Shown: positions 1 to 12,483 of the stretch, one piece after another
How positions within the stretch are numbered: the stretch's first letter is position 1
Layout: each line of letters begins with the position of its first letter
DNA from: Bryoerythrophyllum caledonicum
Lineage: Eukaryota; Streptophyta; Bryopsida; Pottiales; Pottiaceae
DNA length: 64,000 nt
Assembly: GCA_963971425.1 (NCBI GenBank)
Contig: OZ020516.1
Location: 34,150,199 to 34,214,198 of the forward strand
Direction of reading: 5' to 3'
Made by a program: the position numbers and the translations under genes
The notes under the pieces: model-generated
Seen by the model: the letters and a program-made list of their open reading frames with translations, nothing else
Told to the model about the DNA's origin: nothing
Databases searched by the model: none

Positions 1-149
1 GTACGGTGGCTTAAAATATGTATTTGGAGTTGAGAGTGCCCATTCATGAAGGCACCACATTGAAATAAATAATTTTAAGGTTGAACCACCCTTGTACAAT
101 GTATTCTTTCAAATTCTTTCTACCTCAGCCCTTAAAAGGCGCAAACGCT

Positions 150-790
150 CCCCACAAGCGCGCGCGCCCGGCCCCTAACTGCGCGCGCCCGATAGGCAGG
201 TGCGCGTGCGACCCACAACGGTACGCGCCAGGCCCGTAACGCTGCGCGCCCGGCCCCAAACAGTATGCGCCCAGACCTTGACGGTACGCGCCCGGCCCTG
301 ATATGCACGCGCCCGGCCCTGATATGCACGCGCCCGGCCTTGAGGGGTATGCGCCCGGCCCTGAGTGGTACGCGGCCGGCCCTGACGCGTATGCGCCCGA
401 CCCTGATATGCACGCGCCCGACCTTGAGGGGTACGCGCCCGGCCCTGAGTGGTACACGCCCAGCCCTGACGCGTACGCACCCGACCTTGAGGGATACGCG
501 CCCGACCCTGAGTAGTACGCACCCGGCCCTGATATGCACGCGCCGGCCTTGAGGGGTACGCGCCCGGCCCTGAGTGGTACGCGCCGCCTTGATATGCACG
601 CGCTCGGCCTTGAGGGGTACGCGCCCGACCCTGAGTGGTACGCACTCGGCCCTGACGCGTATGCGCCCGACCTTGATATGCACGCGCACGGCCATGAGGG
701 GTACGCGCCCGGTCCAGATTGGTATGCGCCCAACCCCAAATGCTGCGCGCGCAGTCCGAAGGCACGCGCCCGCCTCTTGATGTGACGTGG
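150..790. repeat. GC-rich 21-bp minisatellite with 84-bp higher order
   Basis: Tandem units of about 21 bp built on TACGCGCCCGGCCCTGA. The variable part after TGA cycles roughly as ATATGCACG, GGGGTACG, GTGGTACG, CGCGTATG, giving an 84-bp higher-order unit. Because 21 is a multiple of 3, several frames on both strands stay open and yield long Gly/Ala/Tyr/Arg-rich ORFs; I treat these as artefacts of the period. The GC-rich array contrasts sharply with the AT-rich flanks. Confidence 0.9.
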
Positions 791-814
791 AAAGCCCTCT
801 GACGTGTCGTGCAC

Positions 815-3800
815 ACGTGTTTTACTAGGGGTAAAGTTGACAATTTGATTTAGGGTTTGTAATTTTTTTTACACACAACTGTCCGCCAAAAAGTGTTGTC
901 TGTCCTGTCTGTCCGTCCTACTGTCCGTCCGTCCGCTGTCTTTGGGCCCCTGTCTGTCTATGTAGACAACCCTGACCATGGGAACGTGCCCGAGATTTAC
1001 AAAAGCCCACCTCGAGACGTTTTGCAGTAAGGGGTTAAGAGATGGAGCTGGTTTGATCAAGGGCTGGGATTGCAACTGGCAAGGAACTTAACAAAGATGC
1101 CGTCCTGGCTGGCTGGTTGGGCTTTGGGGGCAGCGAGGCGACGACAGAACATCCACACGGATTAATAAATAGTTTGCTTTCTAGTGTGCGAAGCAAGCGA
1201 GCGACGTGACTCGAAGCAACCTGGTGAGATACGACGGAACCTTTTGTTAGCAAGAGTAGCAACCATTCTTCGCTGCCGTAATTCCTTGAGTTAGTATATT
1301 TGGGAAGACGTGGGAGCAAAAGGCGAGTGTCGGAAGAGGAAACGCTCGTCGTCAAGCCCGCACTGAACAGTTCACACCAATAGCTGCTACTTCATTATCA
1401 CGGGATTGTTGTCCGTACCAGGAGAATATACAATTCAATTCAATAGGGTGCAGCTTGGCAGCAGCTAATAATAATATCCTCAGCCACTGTGTCATGCATG
1501 ACCGAAGGCTAGGCTGCCCGCATTTGATTCCGATCGCGCCATTCCGCCGGCCCGGGATCCGCGACGCGGGCGCGGGGGAGCCAAAAAGCGTTCTACTGTT
1601 GCCCTCCCCGCGAGTCCCCCGGGCCAGGCTCCCCCTTGCCTGGCAGCCATTCGAAGTGATCACACCGAAGTGTCGCGCTGACGGAATCAAGCCCTTCCTT
1701 ATCCTAGTCCAAAAGCAAACGAACAGCGTCCATCGAGTAGCTAGTACTGTAGCTGGTGCATCTGCGGAGGTCGCCACGCAATATCATTACTCCTGCCCGG
1801 ACATATGATTAACCCATCCATCATAATCCTCCATTATTCCCTCTCCTGACATTCGGAGCCACCGTTGGAAAGTTTCTTCTACTCACTCTCATCACATGGT
1901 GGATGTACTGTACTGTACATTTGAATTCACTTCCAGTGGGCAGCTGGTTGCCGTACCGCTGGAATTAGCCTGGGCCCAACCATGTGTAATAAGTCAGTAT
2001 GACCACTGGATGACGTTGTTGACTTCCGCGGCGTGATCTGATGATGATGCTCTGCTGGGAAATTAAGCCCGACATGCCACCGTTTCGATCATCACAGCTC
2101 TGAAGCCTGTCGTCACTGGCCGACGGTGTTTCACGTTGACGCGGTTGATTTCCCCCTGCCTGCCTGCTCGCCCCTCCAGGTTATGACATGCATTGAGCAT
2201 GCACGAGACTTGGAGGGACCTGATGCTAGCACGACATCACGCACTGGCGGACTTCATCATGCCGCACATATGTAGAAACTTCGACCGCTCATGTTTCTGA
2301 GGATAAGTCTAAAAGGAGGCCATTCATTTCCGACGAGTGTTCAAGTCACTACCTCGTCTCGGACTGAACTGCCTCAATTGATAGTCAGAAAGGAGTACAA
2401 TATTTAGCAGAACATATCCTACTACTGGTACACTCCTACTGCCCATGATTATATTGGTTGTAATCCAGGCGGAATGTCTGCTTTGGCCAGTAATCATATG
2501 GCGAGGCGGCAACACAGGTGGACGAGCCTTTCTCGTCAACTGAGCAGACCAAGATTGAAGCACATCCGTCACCATCGAAATGGAGGGCTATTATTGGTGC
2601 GCGCCGTTGAGGCCTGGTGACTGATGCCTGGTGAATTGTCTCTTCGATTTCCTCGCCCGCCAGTCACTTTCCAGCAGCGGTGTTTTTGTCTTCACTTCCC
2701 AGTAGAGCCTATCAGGGCAGCTTCGGCAAAGTGAGAACCGCATTTATTTCCTGGCCCGGCGAAATACTAACCTAACCTACTATTTCACCAGTCTAATGCC
2801 TTGATCTTAGGCGAACGGTTGTGGGGTCAGTATCTTCACGAACCTAGCTCATATCCATTGACATCAAATTTCATCAGGAGGGTTGAAGCAAAATATGTCA
2901 AAATATGCAGCTTGTGCAAGGATATGTGCCAAAGATGTTCGAATTGCCATTTTTGCCAGATGAGCAGTTAGTTGACGTGATAGTTTTTAATGTATTGTCG
3001 GTGCAATGGACATGAGGTGTGTAACTGTGACTGGTTTTCCCAAACAGCCAGTAATTCATGTTCCGACAATTTGATTCAACTAAATCTGGAATGTATGAAC
3101 AGGGAAGCTCATTTGCTGGAAGTCGTGCAATGCCCGCCAAATTTCGGAATCTATCCTTCAGTTAGACGGGTCTGAAAACAGTATGTATACCATGTTTTGT
3201 TTGTTATGTTGGTCGCAACATTCTCCCTGCACCGACATTTCTTAGGAGAGCCCTCATCATGCACTTGGTCGACTCTGCCAAAAGAGTTGAAAGGTAGTGC
3301 ATTTTCTGTCAGCAGCAGCAGCAGCACTGAAAATGCACACTAAGTCGTACAGAATTTTCTCTCAGGGGTTAAAAGTCACAGCTCTTGATCGATTTCATAC
3401 TAACAAGCTACCTCTATACACAAAATCCTAGCTGTAACACAAAATCCTAGTTCCAGTTCAAACAGAACTACTGATAGTACGTCGCCCAGGCTGCCAGTCG
3501 TAATCTGCACCCGAATTAAGGCCACATGTGCTTTTCAGTACTAATCAGTACGTCTTCAATGTTTAGTACTACCAAGTGTGTGATCATTGAAAAAAGCGAT
3601 GTTCTTCCTTTCTCGTTCTGTTAAGACGTCCTTAAAAAGGAGAGCAACTAGTTGACAAGTACTTGGTTGTACTAACGCTGAAGTCTAGGTGTGCAGCAAT
3701 GGCGACCCTAGCCAGACCACATGACATTTTACAGAGCCCCACACGAAGCCCAAGAGACTTTTGTGCTGGTACACCGGCATGACGTTTCCAAACATGACCA

Positions 3801-6254
3801 AAGACGAATAAAATAGCATTTCTTCGTTGCAAGCAGAGAATGGGAGTGACAGATGAGCTTACTCCCGAGCTCACATTCACCCAAGCTCGAACAATCTGTA
3901 CTTATGTACGAATATTGTCTTTCACCAGTGGACAAAGATTTCATCGAACTTCTGAATAAGTTTACCTTCAGAAGCAAACGTAATGTATGACCTCACACGA
4001 CCTTGTACCGCAGGAATTTCTCCTTTTAACTTTGATTCTGTTCGATAGAAAGTGAGGAGTACTAGGGATTTTGCCAAGCAGCTGCGTAGATCCAGTATAC
4101 TGTGTACTTGAGCTCACATGGAAAATGAATGGTTGTGTACCATAAAGTATCTGGATAACTCTCTACGATGCATCGTTTTCAAGTGACCCCTAGAGCCTAG
4201 AATTGTAGCTCTTTTGTACAATAATTGCCTGTTTCGATCAGTGAGAGACTTTACCACAAATCGGCATACGGAGGAGTTTGCAATCATTAGAGCAGTAAAG
4301 AATTGTAGCTGAAATCCACTAGTACTCGAGCTCCACGAACCAGGTATGGTTGTCAATACATGTTCAAACTTGAAATTGAAGTGGTTAGAACTTTGACATG
4401 ATTATGAAGTATCTGCAGGTTCTAGAAGAAGAGTAACTCTAGAGGTCATGGTTTGGTGACTATGTTGGCCACCGGAAGCCACTCTTAACGGCGCTTTCTC
4501 TTAGAGATAAACTCTATTTAGCAAATGCAACTATTCTGATCATGGTCTGGGTTCAGATTTGATGCCAGGATGATCATACATACAGCTATGGATCAACAAC
4601 TTCGTGTGTTGCCTGCACATATTTTCTTTTTGCCTTCCCTTTGAACGAATGCGGCAAACTGAAGAAAAGAAGAGTGGCATGACCAGGCGGTACGCCGGCA
4701 TTTTTGTAGTACGTATTTTTGTGCTTCTATATTACTTTTCTCTCTTTGGAAAAAGAATGTAAATAGAGATTTCTCACAAGTAGAAAAAAATGCAACTGGG
4801 ATCATGATCCTCGTGACTTCGTACCAGTGACAGGTCAGATATACCACTGAAAGGTGAATAGAGTCCCAGATTTCTTGAGAGGTCGGGACCATTGATCAAT
4901 TATTGGCATGATCACTAGAATATGGCTAGGAAGAGCTGCATCTCATGTTCTTGGAGTAACAGTCACACTTGTGAGTTCGACTTGCTGCTAGTAGTACTGC
5001 TAAAGCTTTGCTGGATAATTACCAGTAGCATCAACTTCAAAAAGGTGGTGGATACTCATTGTGCAAGATTGTAATCAAGCTTGTCAGATTCTGCACCAAG
5101 TGTGTCAACGCGTTGAACTTGTTTTACCACGTGAGAAATGATCACCCGTGAGCGTTTCAAGCATTGACATGAAGATTAAGTACTGATCCAGACATAATCA
5201 GTAGAGAGAGAGGTTAGAATACAGTGTACCGCGAACCCGGACAGTGAACAGGCACCTGGTATCCACTGCTCTCATACGGACGCTCTCATACCAACAGTAA
5301 TAATATCCTCTCGTCTTATGACATTCTAAAGTCAAGGAAAACATTGGAATTTGGTGCCTGGCCATCAACTGCCTCTGATTACCTGGTCGAAAATTCCAGC
5401 CCTTTTCTTGTAATTAGTGGCTGTTAGGACAGGTATAAGTACTTGAGCACACAAGCCTGGGCTTCAAAAAGGTACTGTAATTCTACCTTTAATCAATGTT
5501 AGAATTGTACGCTTGGCTGCTTGCAAAGTTGCATGCTAAACCGGGTTGACACAATACAGAATCACAGATTACTGTAAATGTGTTCCGATAGGTTTAAGTT
5601 TATTCATTAAATGGAAACAAATCAAGAGAAACTCGATTGCAAGGGTTATAGAAATACATGGCCTCATCTCTCTATACTTGTGTCAAAAAAATATATAAAA
5701 AAATAAATACATGGCCTCAGCTGCAAGCAGCCGAAGGGGAAATTACAGAGTGTAAGCGGCAACACCTAAGGCCGAACAAAGGCTCAGGATAGGATGTTTC
5801 ATGGAAGGAAATATTCTTCAAGGCCTTCTTCCTTTTTCTTTCCAAATGTTAATCATTTCCTTTATTTGTGTTCTTTAACTTTTCAATTGAAGTGTTTTAT
5901 CATTTGCCTTTACATTTGTCGATTTTTTAAAATAAAAAATGTCCATCATTTTTAGTTGACAAGCCCAAAAGACTGTAAAGTTTTCCTCAAAAAAAATCCC
6001 AAAGAGGAAAGATATTGTGAATCCAAGGTGAGATACAAACACAATAAAAAAAAAATAGAGCATGAATAAATCTCACGCATTTTTTAATTTTCTTGCACTA
6101 ATGAAATGCAAGAGTAGTAATGGCAATGAATATTCTTAGGCCCTACCAAATGCAAGATGAAGCTCCCCCATAGTCCCCAAGTTCCCTAAGTATTGACCGG
6201 TGGTTCCCCACATCTCTTCCAAGCCAAGTCACTTACTTCATGTGGTCCTAATTA
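815..6254. other. Intergenic, no gene recognised
   Basis: ORFs here are short (up to 141 codons), overlap on opposite strands and show no domain I recognise. A CTGTCCGTCC-rich simple stretch lies at about 880-960 and a short CAG run at about 3313-3327. From about 5.6 kb the sequence becomes strongly AT-rich. Exons of an unrecognised gene cannot be excluded at 1.0-1.8 kb, where GC content is higher. Confidence 0.5.
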
Positions 6255-6366
6255 TTAACCCTTTAACGCCGGGTTGGCTATGGCGCGACCATCCATCTAC
6301 AAGTGTAGTAGATGTTATGTTTTAGATGATGGTCGCGCCATAGCCAGCTTGGCATTCATGGGTTAA
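6255..6366. mobile_element. 112-bp TTAA hairpin MITE
   Basis: A TTAA at each end (6255-6258 and 6363-6366) encloses arms of about 39 bp that pair almost perfectly; the inner part of each arm reads GGCTATGGCGCGACCATC or its complement. Ends read TTAACCC. TTAA duplication with CCC ends is typical of piggyBac, and TTAA duplication also of Kolobok. There is no coding capacity, so this is a non-autonomous hairpin element. Confidence 0.75.
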
Positions 6367-6490
6367 CTTAAGTTCACAAAGTAGGAGGCGACCCCCTTTG
6401 TTACATGGTAATTTTCTCTTTGACAACCTTCCAAAGCGAATTGTGAAAAATATCCAGTGAAGACACCTCGTTTTTTACCCCAAATACTCC

Positions 6491-6686
6491 ACCATTCACT
6501 TTATATAGTGTCAACGGGAGTAGTTCGAGTTTCTACACTAGTTGGCACTTTTCATGCAATCCTTGACTGGCACCCACTTGCTTGAAAATGAATAGCCAAT
6601 CAAAACTAGACATGCATGTGCTTGATGTAAATCAATGTAGATGATCCACATCATCAATACATCCACACTATATAAGGTGAACGGGT
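6491..6686. mobile_element. MITE family M1, copy 1
   Basis: Terminal inverted repeats of about 20 bp: ACCATTCACTTTATATAGTG at the left, and the complement of ACACTATATAAGGTGAACGG at the right. The interior (CTTGACTGGCACCCACTTGC..., GTGGATCATC...) recurs with changes at 34566-34754, which shows a dispersed family. Non-coding. Confidence 0.7.
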
Positions 6687-8380
6687 GTAGTGATATTCTC
6701 TTCACCCTTAAAAGTCCGTCCGGAATCATATACGCATGCATGTATTTAACTCTGTGCAATATTTTAAAAATATTAAATTTTAGCAAAACTTACACCTTTG
6801 GATCAAAGATTCTTCAACTTAGAACATCTTTCATTTGGAGGTCATTTCCATATTTGAACCTTATCATGTTCGCATACGACACCATACATGTAGAATACTC
6901 TGGCCACTACACTGATTTTGATGTTTATTGTCATGGGCAGTAAATGACTTGTAAATGCTATAAGTTTTCACTCTTGATGAATATTCCGCAGTAATTGTAA
7001 TGTCAGAGGCCCGGTAATTTTCCGTTCAACCAAACCTCTTGCATAAAAGAAGGCGAAGATGCAGAAAATAAATAAATGTCTGTGCTGAATATTGGACACT
7101 GTCTCATACGATGCCTGCAAAATGTGAATCTGAAGCTATGCAAGTTTGCATTTCGAGGCTCCGCTTTCAGCCAGCTTCCTTGTTTTGTTCTGTTTGGAAG
7201 GGAATGATTTCCCTGCATTCCTCGACATTCCCACACTGCTGAATATAGAACACAACACTGACAGAAAAGACGAGTCTAAACTTATGACCAAAAGCTAGAC
7301 TTTCACATCCTCTGTAAAGCTGGCTGCCACGTTGCCGACCATAGTCTCCAAGTCCCAGCTTAATCACTAGGATGAAAATTCAAGTGGGCGGAACTCAAAG
7401 CGAAAATGGAGATTATCAAGAATATAACTGCACTACATACATGCCGTGAATATCATCTTGGTGGCAAACCGAGATGTCCTCCATACCAGATCATTGATAA
7501 GAAAATTATTTGATCTACTCGTGACGGAGAAATGAATTATGAAGACGTAAATGCGCCTCACTGAGTAAAGTGACAGGAAAATATTTCTGATAGCACTCAG
7601 CTTGAACATACTTATCTGGCTTCATGGACCACGACAACAGCTTCCTGATGAGCACAAACCGACATGGGGCAAGTTCTAGTACGCAAATCAAACAGTGTGA
7701 TATATGCTCCCCACTCGTCGATGCCTGTGAATATAAATTTATTCATTTCTATCTGTCTTTGTCGACCTACCTCATACGTCACGTCGCCAGCTTTTAATTG
7801 ATTTCCCTCAAATCTGTATCAGCTTTTTGCTCCAAAACACAAGAGTCCATCTGGAATGCAAAGTACAGAATCTATTTATTTTTTAAAATTTTAAATCCAA
7901 CTTTGTGGCACACGTGAAAACTTTATTCAATGCGAAGAACGAGGAACAAGTGCGTCCAGAATCGATTTGAGGGACAGCTGGAGTGATGAGTGCCTTCAGA
8001 CTCATGTCAGAACCAGTGCAGAGGATGAATTCCCCAATACATTTCTGTTTTTTTTTTTTGTTTTTTTGTTTTTGGGTTTGACACAAGGAAAGGGTGCCCA
8101 ATACATATCTAAATGGTACTTGCCAACATGCTTAAAGTTATATTCTTCTCTGTCCAGTCAGAGCTTCTAAATTCGTGCACATAACGCGAATGAGTTAAAA
8201 TATTGCCACAGTGCTAACTTTTTGCTTCAACTCCAGCCTGAACACGCTTTCCACATTTCACAGGAACATTGAATCCCGTCACCAGCTTCCTGCCAAAGCA
8301 TCAATCAGATCTATCATTTGCATTCTCCAGTCGTAATTCTCACAGTCGGTACCCTTGCAACTAATTCACTCTTGTTAATC
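6687..8380. other. Intergenic, no gene recognised
   Basis: Moderately AT-rich sequence with only short ORFs and no recognised domain, RNA gene or repeat. Confidence 0.5.
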
Positions 8381-8736
8381 TAAGGTAAGCCCCCCTAAAA
8401 CCGACAAGTTAAGGAATGTGCATATATGGAGAGAGGAGATAATATTACTTTTATTTTTCGGCAATAGCCGATAGAATTACAATTCCAACCCAAGTGATTT
8501 CATATTTTTCTGATGAAAAGTGAATTAGTTATGAATTTTCAAACTGTGCAGCCATGTTTAGTGGGTGGCTAGTAGTAGGTACTCCCCATAACCAAAGACC
8601 AAAAGTAAGGGTCTTGACTAATAGCAAACCTCCATTGGAGGTGAGTTGGTGGTAATGGGATGGAAGAGGGTTGGATATACCCCAATTTTACAGGCGTTGG
8701 CTATGGATTTTTGTTGGTTATGGGGGGCATACCTTA
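8381..8736 (+). mobile_element. MITE family M2, left copy
   Basis: A 356-bp unit with ends TAAGGTAAGCCCCCC and, as complement, TAAGGTATGCCCCCC. The same unit recurs in opposite orientation at 10819-11175 with high identity over its full length. Each copy has its own inverted termini, so each looks like a complete MITE rather than one half of a long terminal inverted repeat. Non-coding. Confidence 0.75.
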
Positions 8737-10632
8737 TCACAAGTTCCTCATGGACGCTGCCATGAAACCTATCTAGATGGTGGTTGGATCATGTTGTATC
8801 CGGCGCTACAAGACGCACGTTTTCTTGAGTTTCAAAACAATAGATGTAATTAATCCTTTAATATTTTATTCTCCTCATGCTACTTTTTTTCATGTTAAAT
8901 TTCAATTATCATTACTTACTCAAAAATATGATTTTTTATTTTTTAATTTTAAAACCCTTAATCTCGTCTTTTTTTCTTCAACACTTGATCTCATGGAAAC
9001 TTTAGTGAAAATCTTCAAAGCGTGATTCTTTGTAATTTGTATTTCCCTATATGTGTGTTTTTATTGAAGATGAACCAAATTAATGTTAGTGAAATTGAAA
9101 TTTAAGTTTTAAGAATTCTCTATTATACCGTGACTTTATATTTTGAAGATCTAGGCTCGTTCGTTGTTTGCATCATAAACCTTTCGTGTCCATAGCAAGG
9201 CCCTTGAATGGCCTAGTACTCTCCGTTGGCATTGTATCAATCCTTTGTCAGTCCATGTGCCTTGATCAACTTTGGAAGTCATCCACTACGAGATTCATAA
9301 TCTTTCATTCATCCTCTCCCACACTGACATAACTACTTCATAATTCCTTGCTCCGCTTTACTATAATGGTAAGATATGGTTCACTTTTGGGTTGCATTGC
9401 ATCAACAATGCGTTTCCATTCCATCTAAGGTGGACGCATCCAATTCCGATCGGCCACCCAATTCCGATAAGTAGGGTATGCATGGCATGGTGTATGAAAA
9501 TGGTAAATGCATGAAATGGTGCATGAAGCAACCCTAAACCGATAACTCAAAATCTGAAAACCCCAGTCATTATCAACATTGGGTCATAAAGTGTGAAATT
9601 TTGGGTTGCTCCACCTCAATTGAACTCTCATTGGTGGCCTAGCCTCCAAAGTCAAACAAGGCCGATAAGCATTGGGTACCTTCCATGAGTTGGTTAATAT
9701 CCATGACATGTCTTCTCCCTTTTACTCACTCTCACTTGTTGGCATTGGGTGGAGGAGGGCACCAAATCTCACCTACTCAACAGTTTGATTATTGGCTCCG
9801 GTGGTTTCTGGGCTTTTAAATTCTATATCAATTCCAAATCTTAGTAATTAGATTTGAATTTTTTTTGTTGAGTTTCATTCCTAATTTTGCATCTTTCTAC
9901 ATAAATGTTTTTGACATACAATGTCATTTGAGTCCCCAACAAGCTTAAGTGATTGGAATTGGGTGCCTCCACCTTACTTATTCCGCGGCCTTCTCTAAGG
10001 TCGAAATGTAGACAAATTCACAAATTTGAGCAATACAAAAGTCTCAGCGACTGTCCAATCTCTCTATCTTGTACCTCGAACAATTCTCTTTGAGTTGGCA
10101 GATTTCATTCACTTTAAATTTTGGAAGTTTGATTTTACTAGCAAAGCTTTTAATTTTACACATAGAGCTTTTTGTTTTTTTGGGTAAAGCATCTAATATT
10201 TATTTACAAAACCTTTAATTTTCTTTGTGAAGCTTTTGATTTTATTAGAAATATATTCAATAATATTGATAAGCTTTTGGTTTCACTACAAAATCTTATA
10301 ATTCTACTAGTAATGCTTAAAATTTGTTGTTAAAGCTTTTAAAATTACTAGCAAAGCATGGAATGTCACTTGTGAAGCTTTAGAATATATCAACATCTTA
10401 CTTGAAAAGCCTTTAATTTTACAAGTAAATCTTAGATTTTGAGTAGTGCCTTCAATCTACAAACTCATTTCATTTTTATTCTCTTATATTATTATTTTTT
10501 AAATCATTTTGCAACTTGGTTGCTGTGCCTGTGAAAGATTTGGTTCAAACCTCAATCAGAAATTTGTGAAGGCGTAAAAGCTTTGCTGCAAGTTGTCATT
10601 AAATAAGAAATAAACATCACAAAATTATGGCT
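8737..10632. other. AT-rich spacer with degenerate repeats
   Basis: No gene recognised. From about 10130 to 10450 a degenerate motif close to AAGCTTTTAATTTTACTAG recurs every 25-40 bp. The same motif reappears at about 32.6-33.5 kb, so it is a dispersed low-complexity repeat. Confidence 0.5.
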
Positions 10633-10818
10633 TCAACCCCTAAAGGACTGTGCCTTATGCTTCACCAAAACCACCCCAAAACTGTCACTTTGAGATGAGA
10701 TTTTATTAGACTAATTCAAACCATTGTTTATTATTTTCAACTGTAGGATCTTCAAGCTAACTACTACAAAAGACAATCAAAACATTTCATAAACTTTGAC
10801 CGTGCGGATTGTAATATA
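10633..10818. mobile_element. TTAA-family element fragment, interrupted by MITE M2
   Basis: Begins TTCAACCCCTAAAGGACTG, close to the TTAACCCCTAAAGG terminus seen at 29190. Its end (TTTCATAAACTTTGACCG) matches the interior of the element at 30816-31741. The right M2 copy starts immediately after, and sequence resembling the continuation (CATTTGAAGAGTGC...TTCTTTTCC) resumes after 11175. This suggests M2 inserted into an older TTAA element. The far end was not found. Confidence 0.55.
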
Positions 10819-11175
10819 ATGTAAGCCCCCCCATAACCAACAAAAACCCATAGCCAACGCCTGTAAAATTGGGGCATATCCAACCTTCTTCCATCCCATT
10901 ACCACCAACTCAGCTCCAAATGGAGGTTTGCTATTAGTCAAGATCCTTACTTTTGGTTGTTGATTATGGAGGGTACCTATTGTTGGCCACCCACTAAACT
11001 TGGCTGCACAGTTTGAAAATTCATAACTAATTCACTTTTCATCGGAAAAATATGAAATCACTTGGGTTGGAATTGTAATTCTAATGGCTATCACTAAAAA
11101 AATAATATTATAATTATCTCCTCTCTCCATATATGCACATTCCTAAACTTGTCGGTTTTAGGGGGCCTTGCCTTA
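10819..11175 (-). mobile_element. MITE family M2, right copy (inverted)
   Basis: Reverse-complement copy of 8381-8736, differing by scattered substitutions and small indels. Inner end GTAAGCCCCCCCATAACC; outer end, as complement, GTAAGGCAAGGCCCCCTAAA. It lies inside a TTAA-family element, which argues for an independent insertion rather than one arm of a 2.8-kb transposon. Confidence 0.72.
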
Positions 11176-11579
11176 CATGCATTTGAAGAGTGCAAAATTG
11201 TTCTTTTCCACTGTGCCCGGAGAGGGCTTGCGTACTTTGGCTCAAGATAATGGCATATTTTCCATTACACATTGCATAAATTCAATGGATTTATGTTCTA
11301 TCTAAGACTTGTGTTAAGTCATCACACACCAAAAATCACAAGTGATGGAGGTGTTTACAATAAGAAAAATAGACCTACAATGATAGGGGTGTAGAAAGTG
11401 GCCCTTTATTTAGAAAGCAGTTTAACTTTTTAAGTAGCAAAATGATTGTTGGATCTAAAATCCAAAGGTTGAATAGAATTATTATGACTTATCCTAGCAT
11501 TGGATATAAATATTTATGAAAAAAGTAAAATCCTTAATTTCTGTATGTTTTAAAGTGAAAACAATGAATGTTGCCAAGA
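11176..11579. other. Intergenic, remnant of TTAA element
   Basis: The first about 40 bp resemble the interior of the 30816-31741 element; the rest shows no gene or recognised repeat. Confidence 0.4.
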
Positions 11580-11862
11580 AATTTCCTTCACTACTACCCC
11601 CTCAAAAAAGTGCAACTATCAACTTTGCAGGAATACTATTCATCTGTAATATACCATGGCCATTTGCCAAAAGAGTCAAGCTTTTAATGTTTGAAGCACC
11701 ATAATTTTTCTTGTATAAGTCCAAAAAAGGATAGAAAAAATACCCCGGAAAGACAACCCATATTTCATTTATCACAAAAAATTTCAAGAAATTATCTTTC
11801 AAAAATAGATTTCTAGAAACCTGTCCAAAATTGATTTGCCTAAATTTAAAGTGATAAAAACA
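11580..11862. repeat. Dispersed repeat R1, copy 1
   Basis: About 280 bp sharing clear but diverged similarity with 44330-44610 in the same orientation: CAAAAAAGTGCAACT versus CAAAAAAGTACACTG, then CTTTGCAGGA versus CTCTGCAGGA, then TTTAATGTTTGAAGCACC versus TTTGATGTTTAAAGCACC. Non-coding; family unknown. Confidence 0.6.
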
Positions 11863-12483
11863 CTCATGGATGAGTATTACCAATGAATTTTTCCATTTTA
11901 TTACTTCTTCATGTCTTCATTTGATTATTTATTGTTTTGATTTGCACTTCTTTTTAATTATATTATATTTATATTATGATTTCATTTTAATTACACTTGT
12001 AAAATTTTTAAATCTAACAAATACATCTATGGATTGGACCAATTACAACGGATATTTAACTAAATATGGACAAAACAAAGTCCAGAAATAAAAACGAGTC
12101 AAAAACAAGTCACTGAGAAAAAACTCAGTCAGCGGGCAACAGAGGCCAAAAGTAATAAAGCAAGAAAAACTCAATCGACAAATCCGATGTCCCAAAATAA
12201 CATATACCGGTTGCAAAAAAGAGACGTTTATTGATCAGAATAAATTACAGTGTCGGCTGGCAGCCAACCAAAAAGTGAACATCTCGAGAACAAATAAATA
12301 CAACTTCCTAGAAGAAACCATCCTATAATAAAGTTGAACGGAAACTAATGACACGTACATGAACCCTCAAAATCAAATTATACAACACAAATGTTCACTT
12401 TCATGAACTTTACAAAATGCATCCTTCAAATCACGGACAAACACTAATTTGAAGACCATCGGCTGGCAGCCGAAGGAGAAGAC

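Noticed and set aside
125..843. Long repetitive ORFs on both strands
   Set aside because: They arise from a 21-bp (multiple of three) tandem repeat; no domain and mirrored on both strands.
1035..1808. Overlapping ORFs of 106-141 codons
   Set aside because: Opposite-strand overlap and no recognisable domain.
8381..11175. Single 2.8-kb transposon with 355-bp inverted termini
   Set aside because: Each arm has its own inverted ends and the right arm is nested in another element; kept as two MITEs.
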